Position numbers and translations under genes: made by a program. From NCBI GenBank assembly GCA_003049485.1, contig PYST01000060.1, positions 62,001 through 126,000 of the forward strand: a DNA stretch of 64,000 nucleotides, written 5' to 3'. Origin of the DNA: Ophioceras dolichostomum. Lineage: Eukaryota; Ascomycota; Sordariomycetes; Magnaporthales; Ophioceraceae. Below are positions 45,810 through 55,746 of this stretch, piece after piece (the stretch's first letter is position 1; each line of letters opens with the position of its first letter). Below the pieces are notes generated by a model. That model saw nothing but the letters and a program-made list of their open reading frames with translations. It was not told where the DNA came from and ran no database searches.

Positions 45810-47672
45810 ATGTCATCACATACTGCTGCGGACTCCCCGCCTCCGGCCCCGGCTTCGATGGCCCAGGACGTCACAGGACAAGGCGACGCCATCAGCCAGG
45901 AGAGCAACAAGGGCCCGAGCACTCCTGTCCAGAACTGTGGAAGAGCCACACCTGCCGTGACCCGCGGCAGTCTAGGAATGATGTCTCTCCTCGGCCTCCC
46001 TGCCCCGCCGACGGAAGAACCGCTACCCGGGAGTGTCGTCGACCGCCAAACCGAGCTGTGTTGGTGCGGCAAACCAGGCAGCTTGTTCTACTTCCATCCC
46101 ATCTCCCAGGGGAAGAGCAATGGCGGCATAGAGGAGGCTCTCCGAGTCTTCTATCACCCACGAGCATTCTACTCCTGGTACATCACATCGAAGCTGAGCG
46201 AGGCAAATGGAAAGTGGATGGAGGACGAGAACGGAGAGGCGTTTTACCCTTCTTCAGCGCGCAAAGGCCTCAGAGTCCACCAAGATGGCGCCGGACGCAG
46301 GTACTACTTCCACAACACCGTTCAGGGGTCGGGAAGGAAGCGGTCAGTGGCGGACTCCGACGTCGATGAGGAGTCCTCGGCTCCAAAGAGGCAGAGAACA
46401 CCCTCGCCGGCCTGCGAGGCCGAGATGATGCGCAAGGCATTCTATCGAGAGCTCGAAGCCATAAGACTGGATCGGCCCCTCTTCGAGGGAGAGGTCGAAG
46501 AGGCCACGGGCGAGCCACACGTCGAGCGCAAGCCCTCCGAAACGCAGACTGCACCGACAGCGCCGGTAGACGTTGTGGACCCGGACAGCGACGAGGACGG
46601 TGTCGAGGTAGTAGCCACACCGCTCACAGACGAGACGACGCACAAGACGATCCAAGAGACGGTCTCAGCGACGATACCAGAGAATTCATGCATCCCAGAG
46701 ACACAGCATACCTCGTTTCAGCGCGCCGGCCACATTCAGGAGAAGGAGAGGGAGCCGGTGCCAATGGCCCTGAGCACACCTATCTTCAGCAATGATGACG
46801 AGGCCCAGGATGCCCCTGCAGAGCCACACCACCAGCCAGCCTGGGACGGAGAGCAGCAGAAATCGCCTGCTGAGAGCACCGTCTTCGTGGCAGGAGGTAC
46901 CTCAGCAGAAGATGCCGTGTCAATAAATACCACCTCCGAGCCCACTTCTAGTAGCAAGGGCCACATCGGCAGTACAGACGGCGCCAACGACACTAGAGAC
47001 CCTGATGCCCCCGCCCCTGAGCTGAGAGACGCGCCCGCCTTTTACGGCGTCAGCGCCAGCGACCACTTCTCGATCCGTTTCCAAGACACGACCCAGGACG
47101 CAGGCGTGATCCCAGGCACCCTCACCGCCGACGGCCGCCTCCCAACCCGCCTCCTGATGGACAAGCTCCGCGCCGAGGCCGGCCTCACCCCCGACAACCC
47201 CCTGAGGAGTAGCGGCAACAACGCGGCGCAGAAGCCCTCTCCCCCGCCACTCGACCAGGACGTCCTCTCCGCGATCCGGACCAACTGGGGACCCCAGGCC
47301 GACGGCCAGCTCCTCAAGGGCTTCCCCCTCGTCGAGGACGCCTTCTTCGTCGCGGGCAACCGCCACGACGACGGCGGCAACTGCTACAGGAACGCGCTCG
47401 CGATGCTCCTCTACGACCGCACCCCCCCCTCCCTCGGCGCGCGCGTCAAGCAGGAGCACCTCGCCTTCGTGTCCTCCGTGCTCTCCCGCCGGTCCCACCC
47501 GCGCTTCGCGCTCTACACCCGGCTTAACTCCCGGTTCTTCAGCACGGCCAGCCCGGCCGTCTTCCGGGGCCACGACCGGTCGCACAGGTTCGTCGCGAAC
47601 CTGTGGCAGCTGCTGCACCTGCCGTCCGCGTGGACACCAACGTGGATGACGCAGGTCACGGCGGACCTGTAG
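45810..47672 (+). CDS. OTU-like protein, frame interrupted near the C-terminus
   Basis: The uninterrupted frame gives 620 residues. I do not recognise a named family over the whole length. The N-terminal quarter is ordered (CWCGKPGSLFYFHPISQ; ALRVFYHPRAFYSWYITSKLSE; a WW-like DGAGRRYYFHNT), followed by a nuclear-type basic cluster (GRKRSV, APKRQR) and a long acidic, Pro/Thr-rich linker. Near residue 525 is DDGGNCYRNALAMLLYD, which resembles the catalytic D-G-N-C motif of OTU cysteine proteases. The frame stops at 47670-47672, before the matching histidine region, which continues in another frame (next entry). The annotated protein is therefore probably incomplete: either the assembly lacks single bases or the gene is truncated. 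Confidence 0.7.
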   Translation: MSSHTAADSPPPAPASMAQDVTGQGDAISQESNKGPSTPVQNCGRATPAVTRGSLGMMSLLGLPAPPTEEPLPGSVVDRQTELCWCGKPGSLFYFHPISQGKSNGGIEEALRVFYHPRAFYSWYITSKLSEANGKWMEDENGEAFYPSSARKGLRVHQDGAGRRYYFHNTVQGSGRKRSVADSDVDEESSAPKRQRTPSPACEAEMMRKAFYRELEAIRLDRPLFEGEVEEATGEPHVERKPSETQTAPTAPVDVVDPDSDEDGVEVVATPLTDETTHKTIQETVSATIPENSCIPETQHTSFQRAGHIQEKEREPVPMALSTPIFSNDDEAQDAPAEPHHQPAWDGEQQKSPAESTVFVAGGTSAEDAVSINTTSEPTSSSKGHIGSTDGANDTRDPDAPAPELRDAPAFYGVSASDHFSIRFQDTTQDAGVIPGTLTADGRLPTRLLMDKLRAEAGLTPDNPLRSSGNNAAQKPSPPPLDQDVLSAIRTNWGPQADGQLLKGFPLVEDAFFVAGNRHDDGGNCYRNALAMLLYDRTPPSLGARVKQEHLAFVSSVLSRRSHPRFALYTRLNSRFFSTASPAVFRGHDRSHRFVANLWQLLHLPSAWTPTWMTQVTADL

Positions 47673-48156
47673 GTCTGTTCGTGGTGCTGTACACGATCGA
47701 CAAGAAGAAGGAGAGGCCTCGTGATGGTCAGGACGACGACGACGACGACGACGACCGGACAGAAGCAGCAGTGGTGTCGGAGACCACGTTCAGGGGCAGC
47801 TACAACGCGCGCCACGCGTTCCTCGCCTCGCCCATGGCGCCGAACGAGTTCGACCCGGCCGAGTTCCGGTGCCCGCGGCCGTCGAGGCGCTTACGGCGCG
47901 GTACAAGCACGGGGACGTGGAGCGGTGGGGCGACGCGGCCACGCGCCACGGCTGGCGGTGCGACGGAGGCGGCCGTGTCCCTCCGGCGCTATTCGTCGAC
48001 CACCACCATCACCGGAGCGTCGGGAAGAAAAAGAACAGGTTGAGGCTGACGTTGGAGGTAGCCGACGAAGGGCGGAAGGGTTCAGAGCAGGGAGTGAGGA
48101 AATTAGATGTTGGGGGATGGCAGGTCAAGGTATCTGGTTCATCAATGTCACAGTAG
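47621..48156 (+). pseudogene. Out-of-frame continuation of the OTU-like gene
   Basis: After about 47621-47633 coding character moves to the next frame: VDTNVDDAGHGGPVGLFVVLY, an eight-Asp run from GAC repeats (about 47732-47755) and SYNARHAFLASPMAPNEFD. The YNxxH pattern (His codon 47813-47815) fits the OTU catalytic histidine. At about 47861-47872 it moves again, to VPAAVEALTARYKHGDVERWGDAATRHGW, which runs to a stop at 48154-48156. Both shifts correspond to one missing base, and both fall in CCG-rich sequence. No plausible GT-AG intron restores the frame. Two indels in 240 bases suggest sequencing error or a decaying gene. Confidence 0.6.
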
Positions 48157-49243
48157 GCGGTATGTTGGGTTCGAGCACAGAGAGATACGGTCGTCATTGA
48201 GGATCGAGCTACCGCCACTGATTACGCTAGGAGACTGTAGCTATAAAGATACAACATTCCTTGTTCTCCACGTTCAGAAAGGAGGGACATCATCACCATG
48301 AAGTAAAATGTTCGAAGGTTCTCTTGCCAACTGCCCCCCTTTGAAGCCGCCTCCTCCCTTACGGGAAGAGGAGACTTGAACCATAAAAGTAGTTCTAGAC
48401 AGCAAGCCTTCTATAATCGACGGACAAGGACGGGGATTGGACCCGAAATCATCTCTTTGATCTTCCAGCGCTCCGTTAGGGACTCATTCTGGGGAATGAA
48501 TAGAAGCCCCTGCCGTCCTAAAGACGGCATCGCTGGTGTGTTTTTGGTCATATTTTCCTCCCTCCCCTCTAATGAGGACACAGAGGAGGAGAGAAGATGG
48601 AGGAGGAAGAGGATGTCACGATGATCCATCGCCCCAAGGAGAGTGTGGGAAGGCAAGGGACGGAACATGGGAAAAAGAGGTGAATGATGGATTCTATTTG
48701 GAGGATCAAAGGCAATGAACACTGTCTAGATCAAACCCGATGGGGGCACGGGGGTATTTTTTCTTTGCTTTTTCTTCCTGTACTCCAGGGCGGTGGAAAT
48801 AGGAAACCGGGGGGAGGAGAAATAAGGGGGAAAGTGAAGAGAGGAGAGGGTGAAAAGGAAAGAAAGGAAAAGCAAAGACCGTGCAAATTCCCTACCGCCA
48901 AACCAGACGCCGGGCTAAGAATGATCCCACACAATGCCTGTTTCGTTGTTGCCTTCAGCCCACATGACGGCCTGCTGCTAAGGTGAATGATTCATAAACA
49001 GAATAACGTCGTCGATCGAATAATATATGCCGCCTTTCCATACAGAGCTCTCTGCTCAGTACCCCGACCCGCGACCTAGCACTCCTCTTGACGAAAGGTG
49101 CGTAAGGAGCTGAGATCGATGGTGCTGGGTAGAGAGGCAGAGTGGAATGCGCAGGAGCAAATCGAAGTAAAAATGGAGGGGGATCGAAATGAATAAAAGA
49201 TAATAATACCAAAAATGAAGAAAGCAGCAAAGAGCACAGCACA
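48157..49243. other. Convergent intergenic region OTU-like gene/PRPP synthetase
   Basis: About 1.1 kb with G/A-rich plus-strand stretches (48590-48880). No gene is supported. Weak tRNA-like fragments near 48370-48450 do not fold into a tRNA. Confidence 0.5.
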
Positions 49244-51307
49244 TCAATCGGTGATATGCTGGAAAAGAGGCGAGATGGACTCGCCGTGGTGATTCCGGCG
49301 GATAGCCTCGGCAAGCAGGTGCGACAGGTCGAGGACGACCAGCTTGTCCGCGAGGCGGGCCTTCTCGGGGCGGATGGGGTAGCTGTCCGTCACGACGATG
49401 GCGTCGATGCAGTCGCAGGCCTGCATCTGCTCCAGGCAGTCCGCGCCGAACACGCCGTGGGTGGCGATGCAGTACACCTTCTTCGCCTTGCCCTTCTTGA
49501 CCACCGTCTCGGCGGCCGCGATCCACGAGCCGGGCTTGTCGATCATGTCGTCGACGATGAAGACGGTGCGGCCCCGCACGTTGCCCACGAGCGTGATCAT
49601 GTGCTCGACGCGCGGGTCGCGCAGCTGGTCCTCCTCCTCGTCCGAGCTCTCGGCGTCGCCGGACCCGCCCAGCGCGTGGTGCGGCTCCAGCGGGTGCCCA
49701 TGCTGCGAGGTAGACTGGCCGCCGGCGCCACCACCTCCTCCGAAGAAGGATGACGCGTGGGACATGACCATTGGGTCGTCGTCTGGCACGCTTGCCGATG
49801 TGGATGGCGAGGGGAAGTCGTCGGGCACGATGTGGCCTTGCACCAGTCGCCCTTGTGTGACCTCGTCCGCCCGCCCGTCGTTGTACAATGGTGTTTCGTC
49901 ATCGTCGTAGCCGCCATCGGCATTCTCGCGGGCCTCACCGCGACTGTCGCCGCCGCCGCTGCCGCCACCACTATCCCCGTCGAGAGGGGTCTGCTCTGGT
50001 ACTTCGCCAACAGCAGGGGCAGAAGTGGACTGCGAGGCAACGCGGGAGGATCCGGTGCTCGTGTCACCAACTGCACTGTGAGCGGGCCGTCCCGACGGTA
50101 CTCGCCTTGGAGAGCCATGCGAGTCTGCTACCACGCGGGACGCCCTACTGCTGCCGCTGTAACGTGGGCTGCTGGTGTTACTGGCTGGTGGTGGCGCTGA
50201 CCGGTGGTCGACCTCTGGAGTCGCCTGGGTTTTGTGGGCGCCCTGACCTTGACTCCGGTCGCCGTTCTCATGAATTGGTGCAAGACCTTGCCAGGGGGCT
50301 TCCGGGTTGTCCAACTGGTTGAGGATCATGCTCGCCGTCATGTTTGAGCTGCGCTTCTTGTCGGTGGTGACCAAGCCGAAGTTGAGCTTGAGGGCGTCCG
50401 CCAGCGACGTGACCCGCTTGGTGCCACCGGCGTTCTTGGACACGACGACGGCCTCCCTCCACTGGGGTACGTTCAGCCGGATCCACCTGGCGATCAGCGG
50501 CTCCGCGTGCAGGTTATCCACGGGACACTGGAAGAATCCTTGCATCTGAGACGCGTGCAGGTCGACCGTGATGACGTGCCGGACCCCGGCAACGTGCAGT
50601 AGGTTAGCCAGCATCCTTGCCGTGATGGCTCCGCGGTGCGATTTTTTCTTGGACTGGTGGTTGTACGGGAAGTATGGCAAGACCGCTGTTTCGAGGAATA
50701 GTAAACATATCGTCAGCGGTGAGGGCTTTAGCTTGACATTCAGGCTCTTTCTGGGTTCTAGACAGGTGGGTGCGGCCACCAGGAGATAGCGAAGTTGCGG
50801 GAGGAGGAAATGGAGGCGTACCAGTGATCTTGTTCGCTGAGCCTCCTTTGCACGCGGATATCATAATCAGGAGCTCCATTATGGTATCGTTGATCTTGGG
50901 GCTGCCGGACTGGACGACGAAGACATCCTTATCTCGGGTGCTAGTCAGGATACGGACGCTCGTTTCGCCCTACGACCACAAGCGATGGAATCGTCAGTTA
51001 CCCTGCACTGCAAATTCGTTGCGAAGAGCTTCCAGGTACCCGCCACATATGTCCCAGGCCCCGAATGTCCAAGAAGCATTTCGTAATGGTGTCGTTTGCG
51101 TCATATCGTCCCCCCACTTCTGGGCCGGACAGAGTGAGATGCAGCAAACGACGACGTGCAAATCGTGGGCACGACGAAAGGAAATGGAACACTGACATTG
51201 GAAAATTGTGAGAGCTCGGCCTCAGCCGGAGCCATGCCTACGTTCTCACATATTCGCTTCGTGAGATCGGGACAAGAGGTGCCCGAGAAGATCAGGGTAT
51301 TGCGCAT
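49244..51307 (-). CDS. Ribose-phosphate pyrophosphokinase with long insertion (Prs1/Prs5 type)
   Basis: Makes or helps make PRPP from ribose-5-phosphate and ATP for nucleotide, His and Trp synthesis. Three exons on the minus strand: 51307-51197, 50969-50822, 50685-49244; joined frame 566 residues against about 320 for the core enzyme. Core motifs: VRILTSTRDKDVFVVQS, the cation loop VDLHASQMQGFF, SKNAGGTKRV and the C-terminal THGVFG. An insertion of about 235 residues (roughly 214-448), rich in Ser, Gly, Pro and acidic residues, interrupts the fold. The PRPP loop reads FIVDDMIDKPGSW, unlike the usual DDxxDTGGT. Yeast Prs1 and Prs5 also have non-homologous insertions and altered sites and work as heteromers linked to cell integrity signalling, so this is probably such a subunit. 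It is divergent from the Asteroid-type gene. Confidence 0.92.
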
Positions 51308-51924
51308 TTTGGAAAAGAGAGGAAATCGGAAGTTCGGCTAGAAATTTTTGGGGGTGAGGAGTGAAAAATGCTAGCGATTTTGAATGGAGAGGGGATCGAG
51401 CGCAGGGCTGGCGTGGAGACGGAGGAGGGAGCAGAATTGTTCCAGCCGGGGTTGTGTTTGCAGGGTCGCACACACCTGTGGATGCTTCTGTGGAGAGGGA
51501 GCTGTTCTGCTGGGAGGCTTGAGGGATCTTGATTTGGTACGTGCAACCGATGATGCTCATGTGACCCACCCCCACTCAAAAGCCGCTCTCTTCCACCGTG
51601 GAAGGCACCACCGTTTGCACCGAGAGTCTAGGCTTGATGACTTTGAGTCCACTGACAGTCAGACATGTTCGATTGCATCAACAATCTTCCACATATCCTC
51701 CTCCACCCCCTCGACCGTCGAAATACGTCAACATCAGGGGCCTAAGAGGTACCTCCCTGCTTGTCCCTACAGCGTTACTTACCATATTTCCGTGCCAATA
51801 CACCTAAGGTACCTTAGTTGTTCGATCCTTTATATCATTCTGCTCTCGATATCAAACTACTCCCAAGGACCTCGAGAAGGCATGAAGGCCCGGAGCTCCA
51901 GGCTAGCTACCTGCAAGCGATGCA
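51308..51924. promoter_or_regulatory. Divergent promoter region PRPP synthetase/Asteroid-like gene
   Basis: The 617-bp interval lies between two start codons. It contains a 10-bp palindrome GAGGTACCTC (51746-51755) and a 14-bp perfect palindrome CTAAGGTACCTTAG (51804-51817), both with the GGTACC core. These are symmetrical and could bind a dimeric factor serving both genes. No transcript start can be fixed from sequence. Confidence 0.5.
51804..51817. repeat. 14-bp perfect palindrome CTAAGGTACCTTAG
   Basis: Perfect inverted repeat in the shared promoter, 107 bases before the Asteroid-like start. A shorter relative GAGGTACCTC lies about 50 bases to the left. Confidence 0.7.
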
Positions 51925-53907
51925 ATGGGGATCAGGTTTTTCGCGACAGTGGTGTGGCCCTGCGCAGAGAAAGACCGTCGGATCGATAATGGCGGTAATC
52001 AAGTTGTCATAGACGGCCCAGGCCTCGCGCATCATATCATGGGTCTCTGCAAGAAGAAGCATGATCCCCCCACACCATTCTTCCAACCTTCTCGACAGGA
52101 GCTAGCGAGGACTGTGATTGATTGGCTCGATGTGCTCGAGCGGCTCGGGATCAAAGTGTAAGTTGATGCCTGTCTGCCTCCTTCCTAGGGCGCGTACCTA
52201 TCACCTGGCCTACGTTAGTGCCGAACTTGACGGCGCGAGTGCGTATCACGGGACTGCAAGTCCCGTGGAGGCTCCGAGAGGGAAGGCTCCTACTTCGGTC
52301 TAGCTGGCTGGCTGACGAGCAGGGAGGAGCAATGTCGGCCCAAAAGAGCCGCTATCTACATCGACGGCCTCCTGCCGCGGCGCAAGGCAGACGAGCGCAT
52401 GAAGAGGACCTACAAGTCATGTCACTCGATGCTCAATTACTATAAAACGTATCGGACTAGTGGCGTTGCCGTAACCGCCCCGGCCTCGGAGCATCATGTG
52501 CAAGGCACGTCTGCCTCCGAAAGAGGGAAGTTTCTGTTCACCGCGCGCACAGATTCACGGCTTGATCCCGATTACGAAAGGCTCCCTTCCCTAGACGCAT
52601 TCGGCATCGAGGCTATCTACGAAGCCATTCTTCTTTCAAGCCGTTACGGGCCCATCACCTACGTGGTCCCGGAGGAGGCAGATATATACTGCGCTGACGC
52701 ACTTCGGCGCGCAGAAGGTGGTGGCATTGTCTTGACCAGCGATAGCGACTTGCTCCTGTTCAACTTGGGTCCTCTCAGCACCGTGGCCATGTTCCCTAAT
52801 TTGGATTTCGTCGTCCAAGGGGGCGAAGAGGCGCTCCTCGCCCGCGTCCATTCACCTGCCGAAGTCGCGCAGAAACTGAAAATACCAGTCAAGGAGGGCA
52901 TCTTGGCCTTCGCATTCGAGTTATCGCTTATCCACACGGGCTGGCACATCACGGAAGATCTCAAGAACAAGGCCCGGACCACTGTCAGTTTCAGGGACAG
53001 GCCCAAGCAATACGAGGAGTTCAAAAAGCAGTACGAGTTGATGCCACCGGACCCGTCGCCACATTCTGGCTCTCGCCATCTTGCCGATCTGGCATGCACC
53101 CAAAAACTGGACCGAAAGGTCTGTGAGTTTGTTCTCGATTTTCTGGAAACCGAGCCGAAAAATAAAGCCCTTCCGGCATCCTTCAGGTTCCCCGGAGCTA
53201 CAATCTTCTTCCTCCCACTTCTCCTGGATTCACAGTCGCGGAAATCCGCGTGGCAGACCAGCTACCGGATCAGATTGCTAGCATATCAGCTGTTAAATCT
53301 CGTACGCACGCCAGCGCTGCTTGAGGTGCGGGAGCTCAGGCGTATGGATACCTTGTTTAATCGCGGTACGCCATTGTCCTTGACTGATGCCGACAAGTCG
53401 GACGAACCAACACGATGCAAAGCCATGGCAGAGATCATCCGGAAGATCAGAAGAGGTCTGATCCAATCTGACAATCGCTGCGACCTGACATGGACTGTTA
53501 TGTCGATGCACGACGACATCAAGTGGTCAGAGAAGAAGCCTTTATCCCTCGAGATTCTAGGCCCCCCGACGGACGCCGATGGAACCTTACGGGACTGCGG
53601 GTCGTGGGACGCTCTGCACTTCCTCGCCCAGATCCAAGGGACAATCTATTCCCTCCGGATACTGGCTCAGATCTTGCAGCTCACCAAAGGCCGGCTCCCC
53701 GAGACCGTGGCCTCTCCTGCGGGCCATCTCGCAATGCAGCTGAGACGGCTGCCACGTTTTCGCGACTTCCCAACGGTCCACGACCTGGCCGATCTGCCGA
53801 GGAGGCTGAGGGACGCACAGGGACTGACCGTCCTCGAAAAGATCGCAGACCTATCGCCCCCAATATCTTTGGGAAAATTGAGAAAGGACGCGGAGGAGGA
53901 GAAGTAG
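51925..53907 (+). CDS. Asteroid-type XPG/PIN-domain protein
   Basis: Member of the Asteroid branch of the FEN1/XPG nuclease superfamily; cellular role poorly known. Two exons, 51925-52157 and 52347-53907, with a 189-base GT-AG intron; joined frame 597 residues. The N-terminus MGIRFFATVVWPC and VVIDGPGLAHHI fit the XPG N region, and the splice joins GIKV to AAIYIDGLLPRRKADER, restoring the second acidic strand. The internal region has PEEADIYCADALRRAEGGGIVLTSDSDLLLFNLG (internal XPG-like block with Glu/Asp residues). These acidic positions suggest the metal site may be intact, but Asteroid proteins often lack nuclease activity. The C-terminal 350 residues are mainly helical and unknown to me. 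Start taken at the ATG giving the MGI sequence typical of the superfamily. Confidence 0.85.
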
Positions 53908-54293
53908 CAGAGAGGCGAGGAAATGCAAGCACAGGCGGGGAATGAATAACCTACAGGCCCGAACAGAAATATTTTCTCAGCCGTAGCAAAACTCTCGTAG
54001 CGATTTTCGGGTTCTAGCGGTTTGTTTGATACAGCGTCAATACATCTTCATTACCAACTTCTACCAAGGTAGTTGCCAGTTCACCCAGCCGTAGCTTCTA
54101 GTCAGCGTTAAGGAAGTACAAAACAAAAACTCGATTCGACTTTGTAAATATACGGCAAAAAGGAGGGGGGACGGAGGGTGGGTGTCAAAAAAACTAAGAA
54201 AATGTGGATTACAAGTGTGGCAGCTGGCGGGCAGGTGACAGCCCAAAGTGATGTCTTTATAACCCCACACTACCCTCTCCGGTAGCAACTTCC
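53908..54293. other. Intergenic region before tRNA-Gln
   Basis: Probable 3' UTR of the Asteroid-like gene. A TATA-like TTTATAA (54256-54262) sits about 32-38 bases before the tRNA, a usual distance for TFIIIB contact in fungi. No gene. Confidence 0.5.
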
Positions 54294-54383
54294 GCCGCGG
54301 TAGTGTAGTGGTAAGCACATCAGGTTTTGATAGGCTTGCTCCTAAATCTCCTGAGAACCCAGGTTCGAACCCTGGCCATGGCT
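54294..54383 (+). tRNA. tRNA-Gln (anticodon UUG) with intron
   Basis: The cloverleaf can be built by hand. Acceptor strands are GCCGCGG (54294-54300) and CCATGGC (54376-54382), with one G-U and one C-A opposition; T is at the discriminator position. The D arm is GTGT/GCAC with AGTGGTAA loop, the anticodon stem TCAGG/CCTGA, and the T arm CCAGG-TTCGAAC-CCTGG. The anticodon loop starts TTTTGA, giving anticodon TTG (reads CAA), and an intron of about 18 bases (TAGGCTTGCTCCTAAATC) follows position 37, the canonical place. Box A (TAGTGTAGTGG) and box B (GGTTCGAACC) match pol III promoters. A T8 run follows at 54391-54398. The next gene, SEN34, encodes a subunit of the enzyme that removes such introns. 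Confidence 0.88.
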
Positions 54384-54687
54384 AGTCCGCTTTTTTTTGT
54401 GCCCTTTCTCGCTTCTCTGTGATCAATCGACGACGACTGCACGTCCATTACTCTTTTGCTGGAAGCAGCTCCTAATTTCTAGTGGTGGTGCCGACGTCTC
54501 CGACACTCTAATTGCGAGGCAAATGTGGTGGCAATTGGAGCAAATAGCAAATTCACGGAATCTATTGGAGGGAATGCAAACAAGGTTCCGGACCTCACGA
54601 TAGAGAGATCCTGCCTAGAATAAAATCAAATGGGTATCATTTTCCACTCCCAAAACAGCAGCGCCAGCTAGGTACACATAGTATACC
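54384..54687. other. Intergenic region between tRNA-Gln and SEN34
   Basis: The 304 bases contain the pol III terminator at the left and, toward the right, the likely SEN34 3' UTR. Nothing else is visible. Confidence 0.5.
54391..54398 (+). terminator. RNA polymerase III terminator (T8)
   Basis: Eight T residues starting eight bases after the tRNA-Gln 3' end, the standard pol III stop signal. Confidence 0.8.
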
Positions 54688-55746
54688 CTACATCGCAGCC
54701 CACTCAACCGAAAAAGCCCTCACACTCCTCCCATCTGCCTCGCCGGCTCCTTCACCATCGGGATCCTCCGCCCCGATCAGCAGGCCCTTCTTGACGGCGC
54801 CCGCCAGGCGACCCGTGCCGACCAGGTCCAGCATGTCGATCTCCTCGTCCCAGCCATAGCTATCGGCGATGAAGTGCGCGTGGAACCGGAACGGGTCGCC
54901 CGGGTACACGCTGTAGCAGCCGCCGAACCGGATGCCGGGAGTCATGAAGTAGCCCGCGGCGTTGAGGCGCGCGAAGAGCGGGCACGGGAACGGCGGCGCG
55001 TTGTGTTGGTGGCTTGTCTTGGAGACGTCGCCATCGCCTGATGAAGGTGTGGCCACCGCCCCGAGGAGGAGATCTGAGCTTGTTGTCGGTGTAAGAGCGA
55101 CGTGGCGGGCGTTACTTGCTGACGATGGCGGTGCTGCTGCCTTGCTCTCCCTCGCAGGGGCGGAGGGGGTTCCGTTAAACAAATCTATCTCTGGGCCCTC
55201 TGGCTCCTCTGAGGGTGTGGTAGTCGTCGTGGAAGTCGAGGCAGACGTTACTGCCGCCGCCGCCGATTCTTCTGGCCCTGCCGCGGCGCGCTTCTTGCCC
55301 TTCCCCTTCTTCCCACCATCTCGAGCCTTGACAACCGCGGCCGTTCTCGCGGCCAGTTCCTCATCCAAGCTGCGCTGAGCGGCGGCGCGCATAGCGCGGT
55401 GAGACTCCACATAGTCGCGACGACCCTTCGACCCTTCCTCTGACGAGAGAGACAGCGCTTTCAGGCGATCGAGATGGGCGCGCGCCTCATCGACGATGAC
55501 CGCAGCGCCCTTGTCCCGCAGGAGTCTCGCCTCCTCGGCGAGCAGCTCCAGGGGTAGACCCGAGAACACGTTCTGGTTGGGAGCCTGCGGAATGGTGCCC
55601 ACGAGTACTGAGCATATGCCGTGAGTCCTCCGCAGCTGCATCACATCGCTGAGATCGAAGACTAGGTACCGATCCGCCACCTGGGAGATGCGGATCTTGC
55701 GCGGGGGGGAAGCCGCTGGCGGAGGCACAGGCGTCGCCATTGTCAT
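54688..55746 (-). CDS. SEN34: tRNA-splicing endonuclease catalytic subunit SEN34
   Basis: Catalytic subunit that cuts the 3' splice site of intron-containing pre-tRNAs, in a complex with Sen2, Sen15 and Sen54. Single exon, 352 residues. N-terminal domain around ISQVADRYLVFDLSDVMQLRRTHGICSVLVGT; a long Ala/Ser/Thr-rich middle linker; C-terminal nuclease domain YSVYPGDPFRFHAHFIAD followed by LVGTGRLAGAVKKGLLIG. By position the likely triad is Tyr281, His289 and Lys319 or Lys320, with spacing like that of yeast Sen34. Two in-frame ATGs (55746, 55740) differ by two residues; I took the first. The gene lies about 300 bases from an intron-containing tRNA gene and runs in the same direction as ELP4 behind it. 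Confidence 0.94.
   Translation of the reverse strand: MTMATPVPPPAASPPRKIRISQVADRYLVFDLSDVMQLRRTHGICSVLVGTIPQAPNQNVFSGLPLELLAEEARLLRDKGAAVIVDEARAHLDRLKALSLSSEEGSKGRRDYVESHRAMRAAAQRSLDEELAARTAAVVKARDGGKKGKGKKRAAAGPEESAAAAVTSASTSTTTTTPSEEPEGPEIDLFNGTPSAPARESKAAAPPSSASNARHVALTPTTSSDLLLGAVATPSSGDGDVSKTSHQHNAPPFPCPLFARLNAAGYFMTPGIRFGGCYSVYPGDPFRFHAHFIADSYGWDEEIDMLDLVGTGRLAGAVKKGLLIGAEDPDGEGAGEADGRSVRAFSVEWAAM

Noticed and set aside
47669..47731. Intron after 47668 to explain the stop in the OTU-like gene
   Set aside because: A GT-AG pair exists, but splicing would remove the clearly coding GLFVVLYTIDKKK segment and join to a poly-Thr frame without protein character.
48365..48455. Possible tRNA (GGTTCAA on the minus strand, anticodon-like stem)
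   Set aside because: The T-stem and acceptor strands do not pair and no D arm can be formed, so it is at most a chance match or an old relic.
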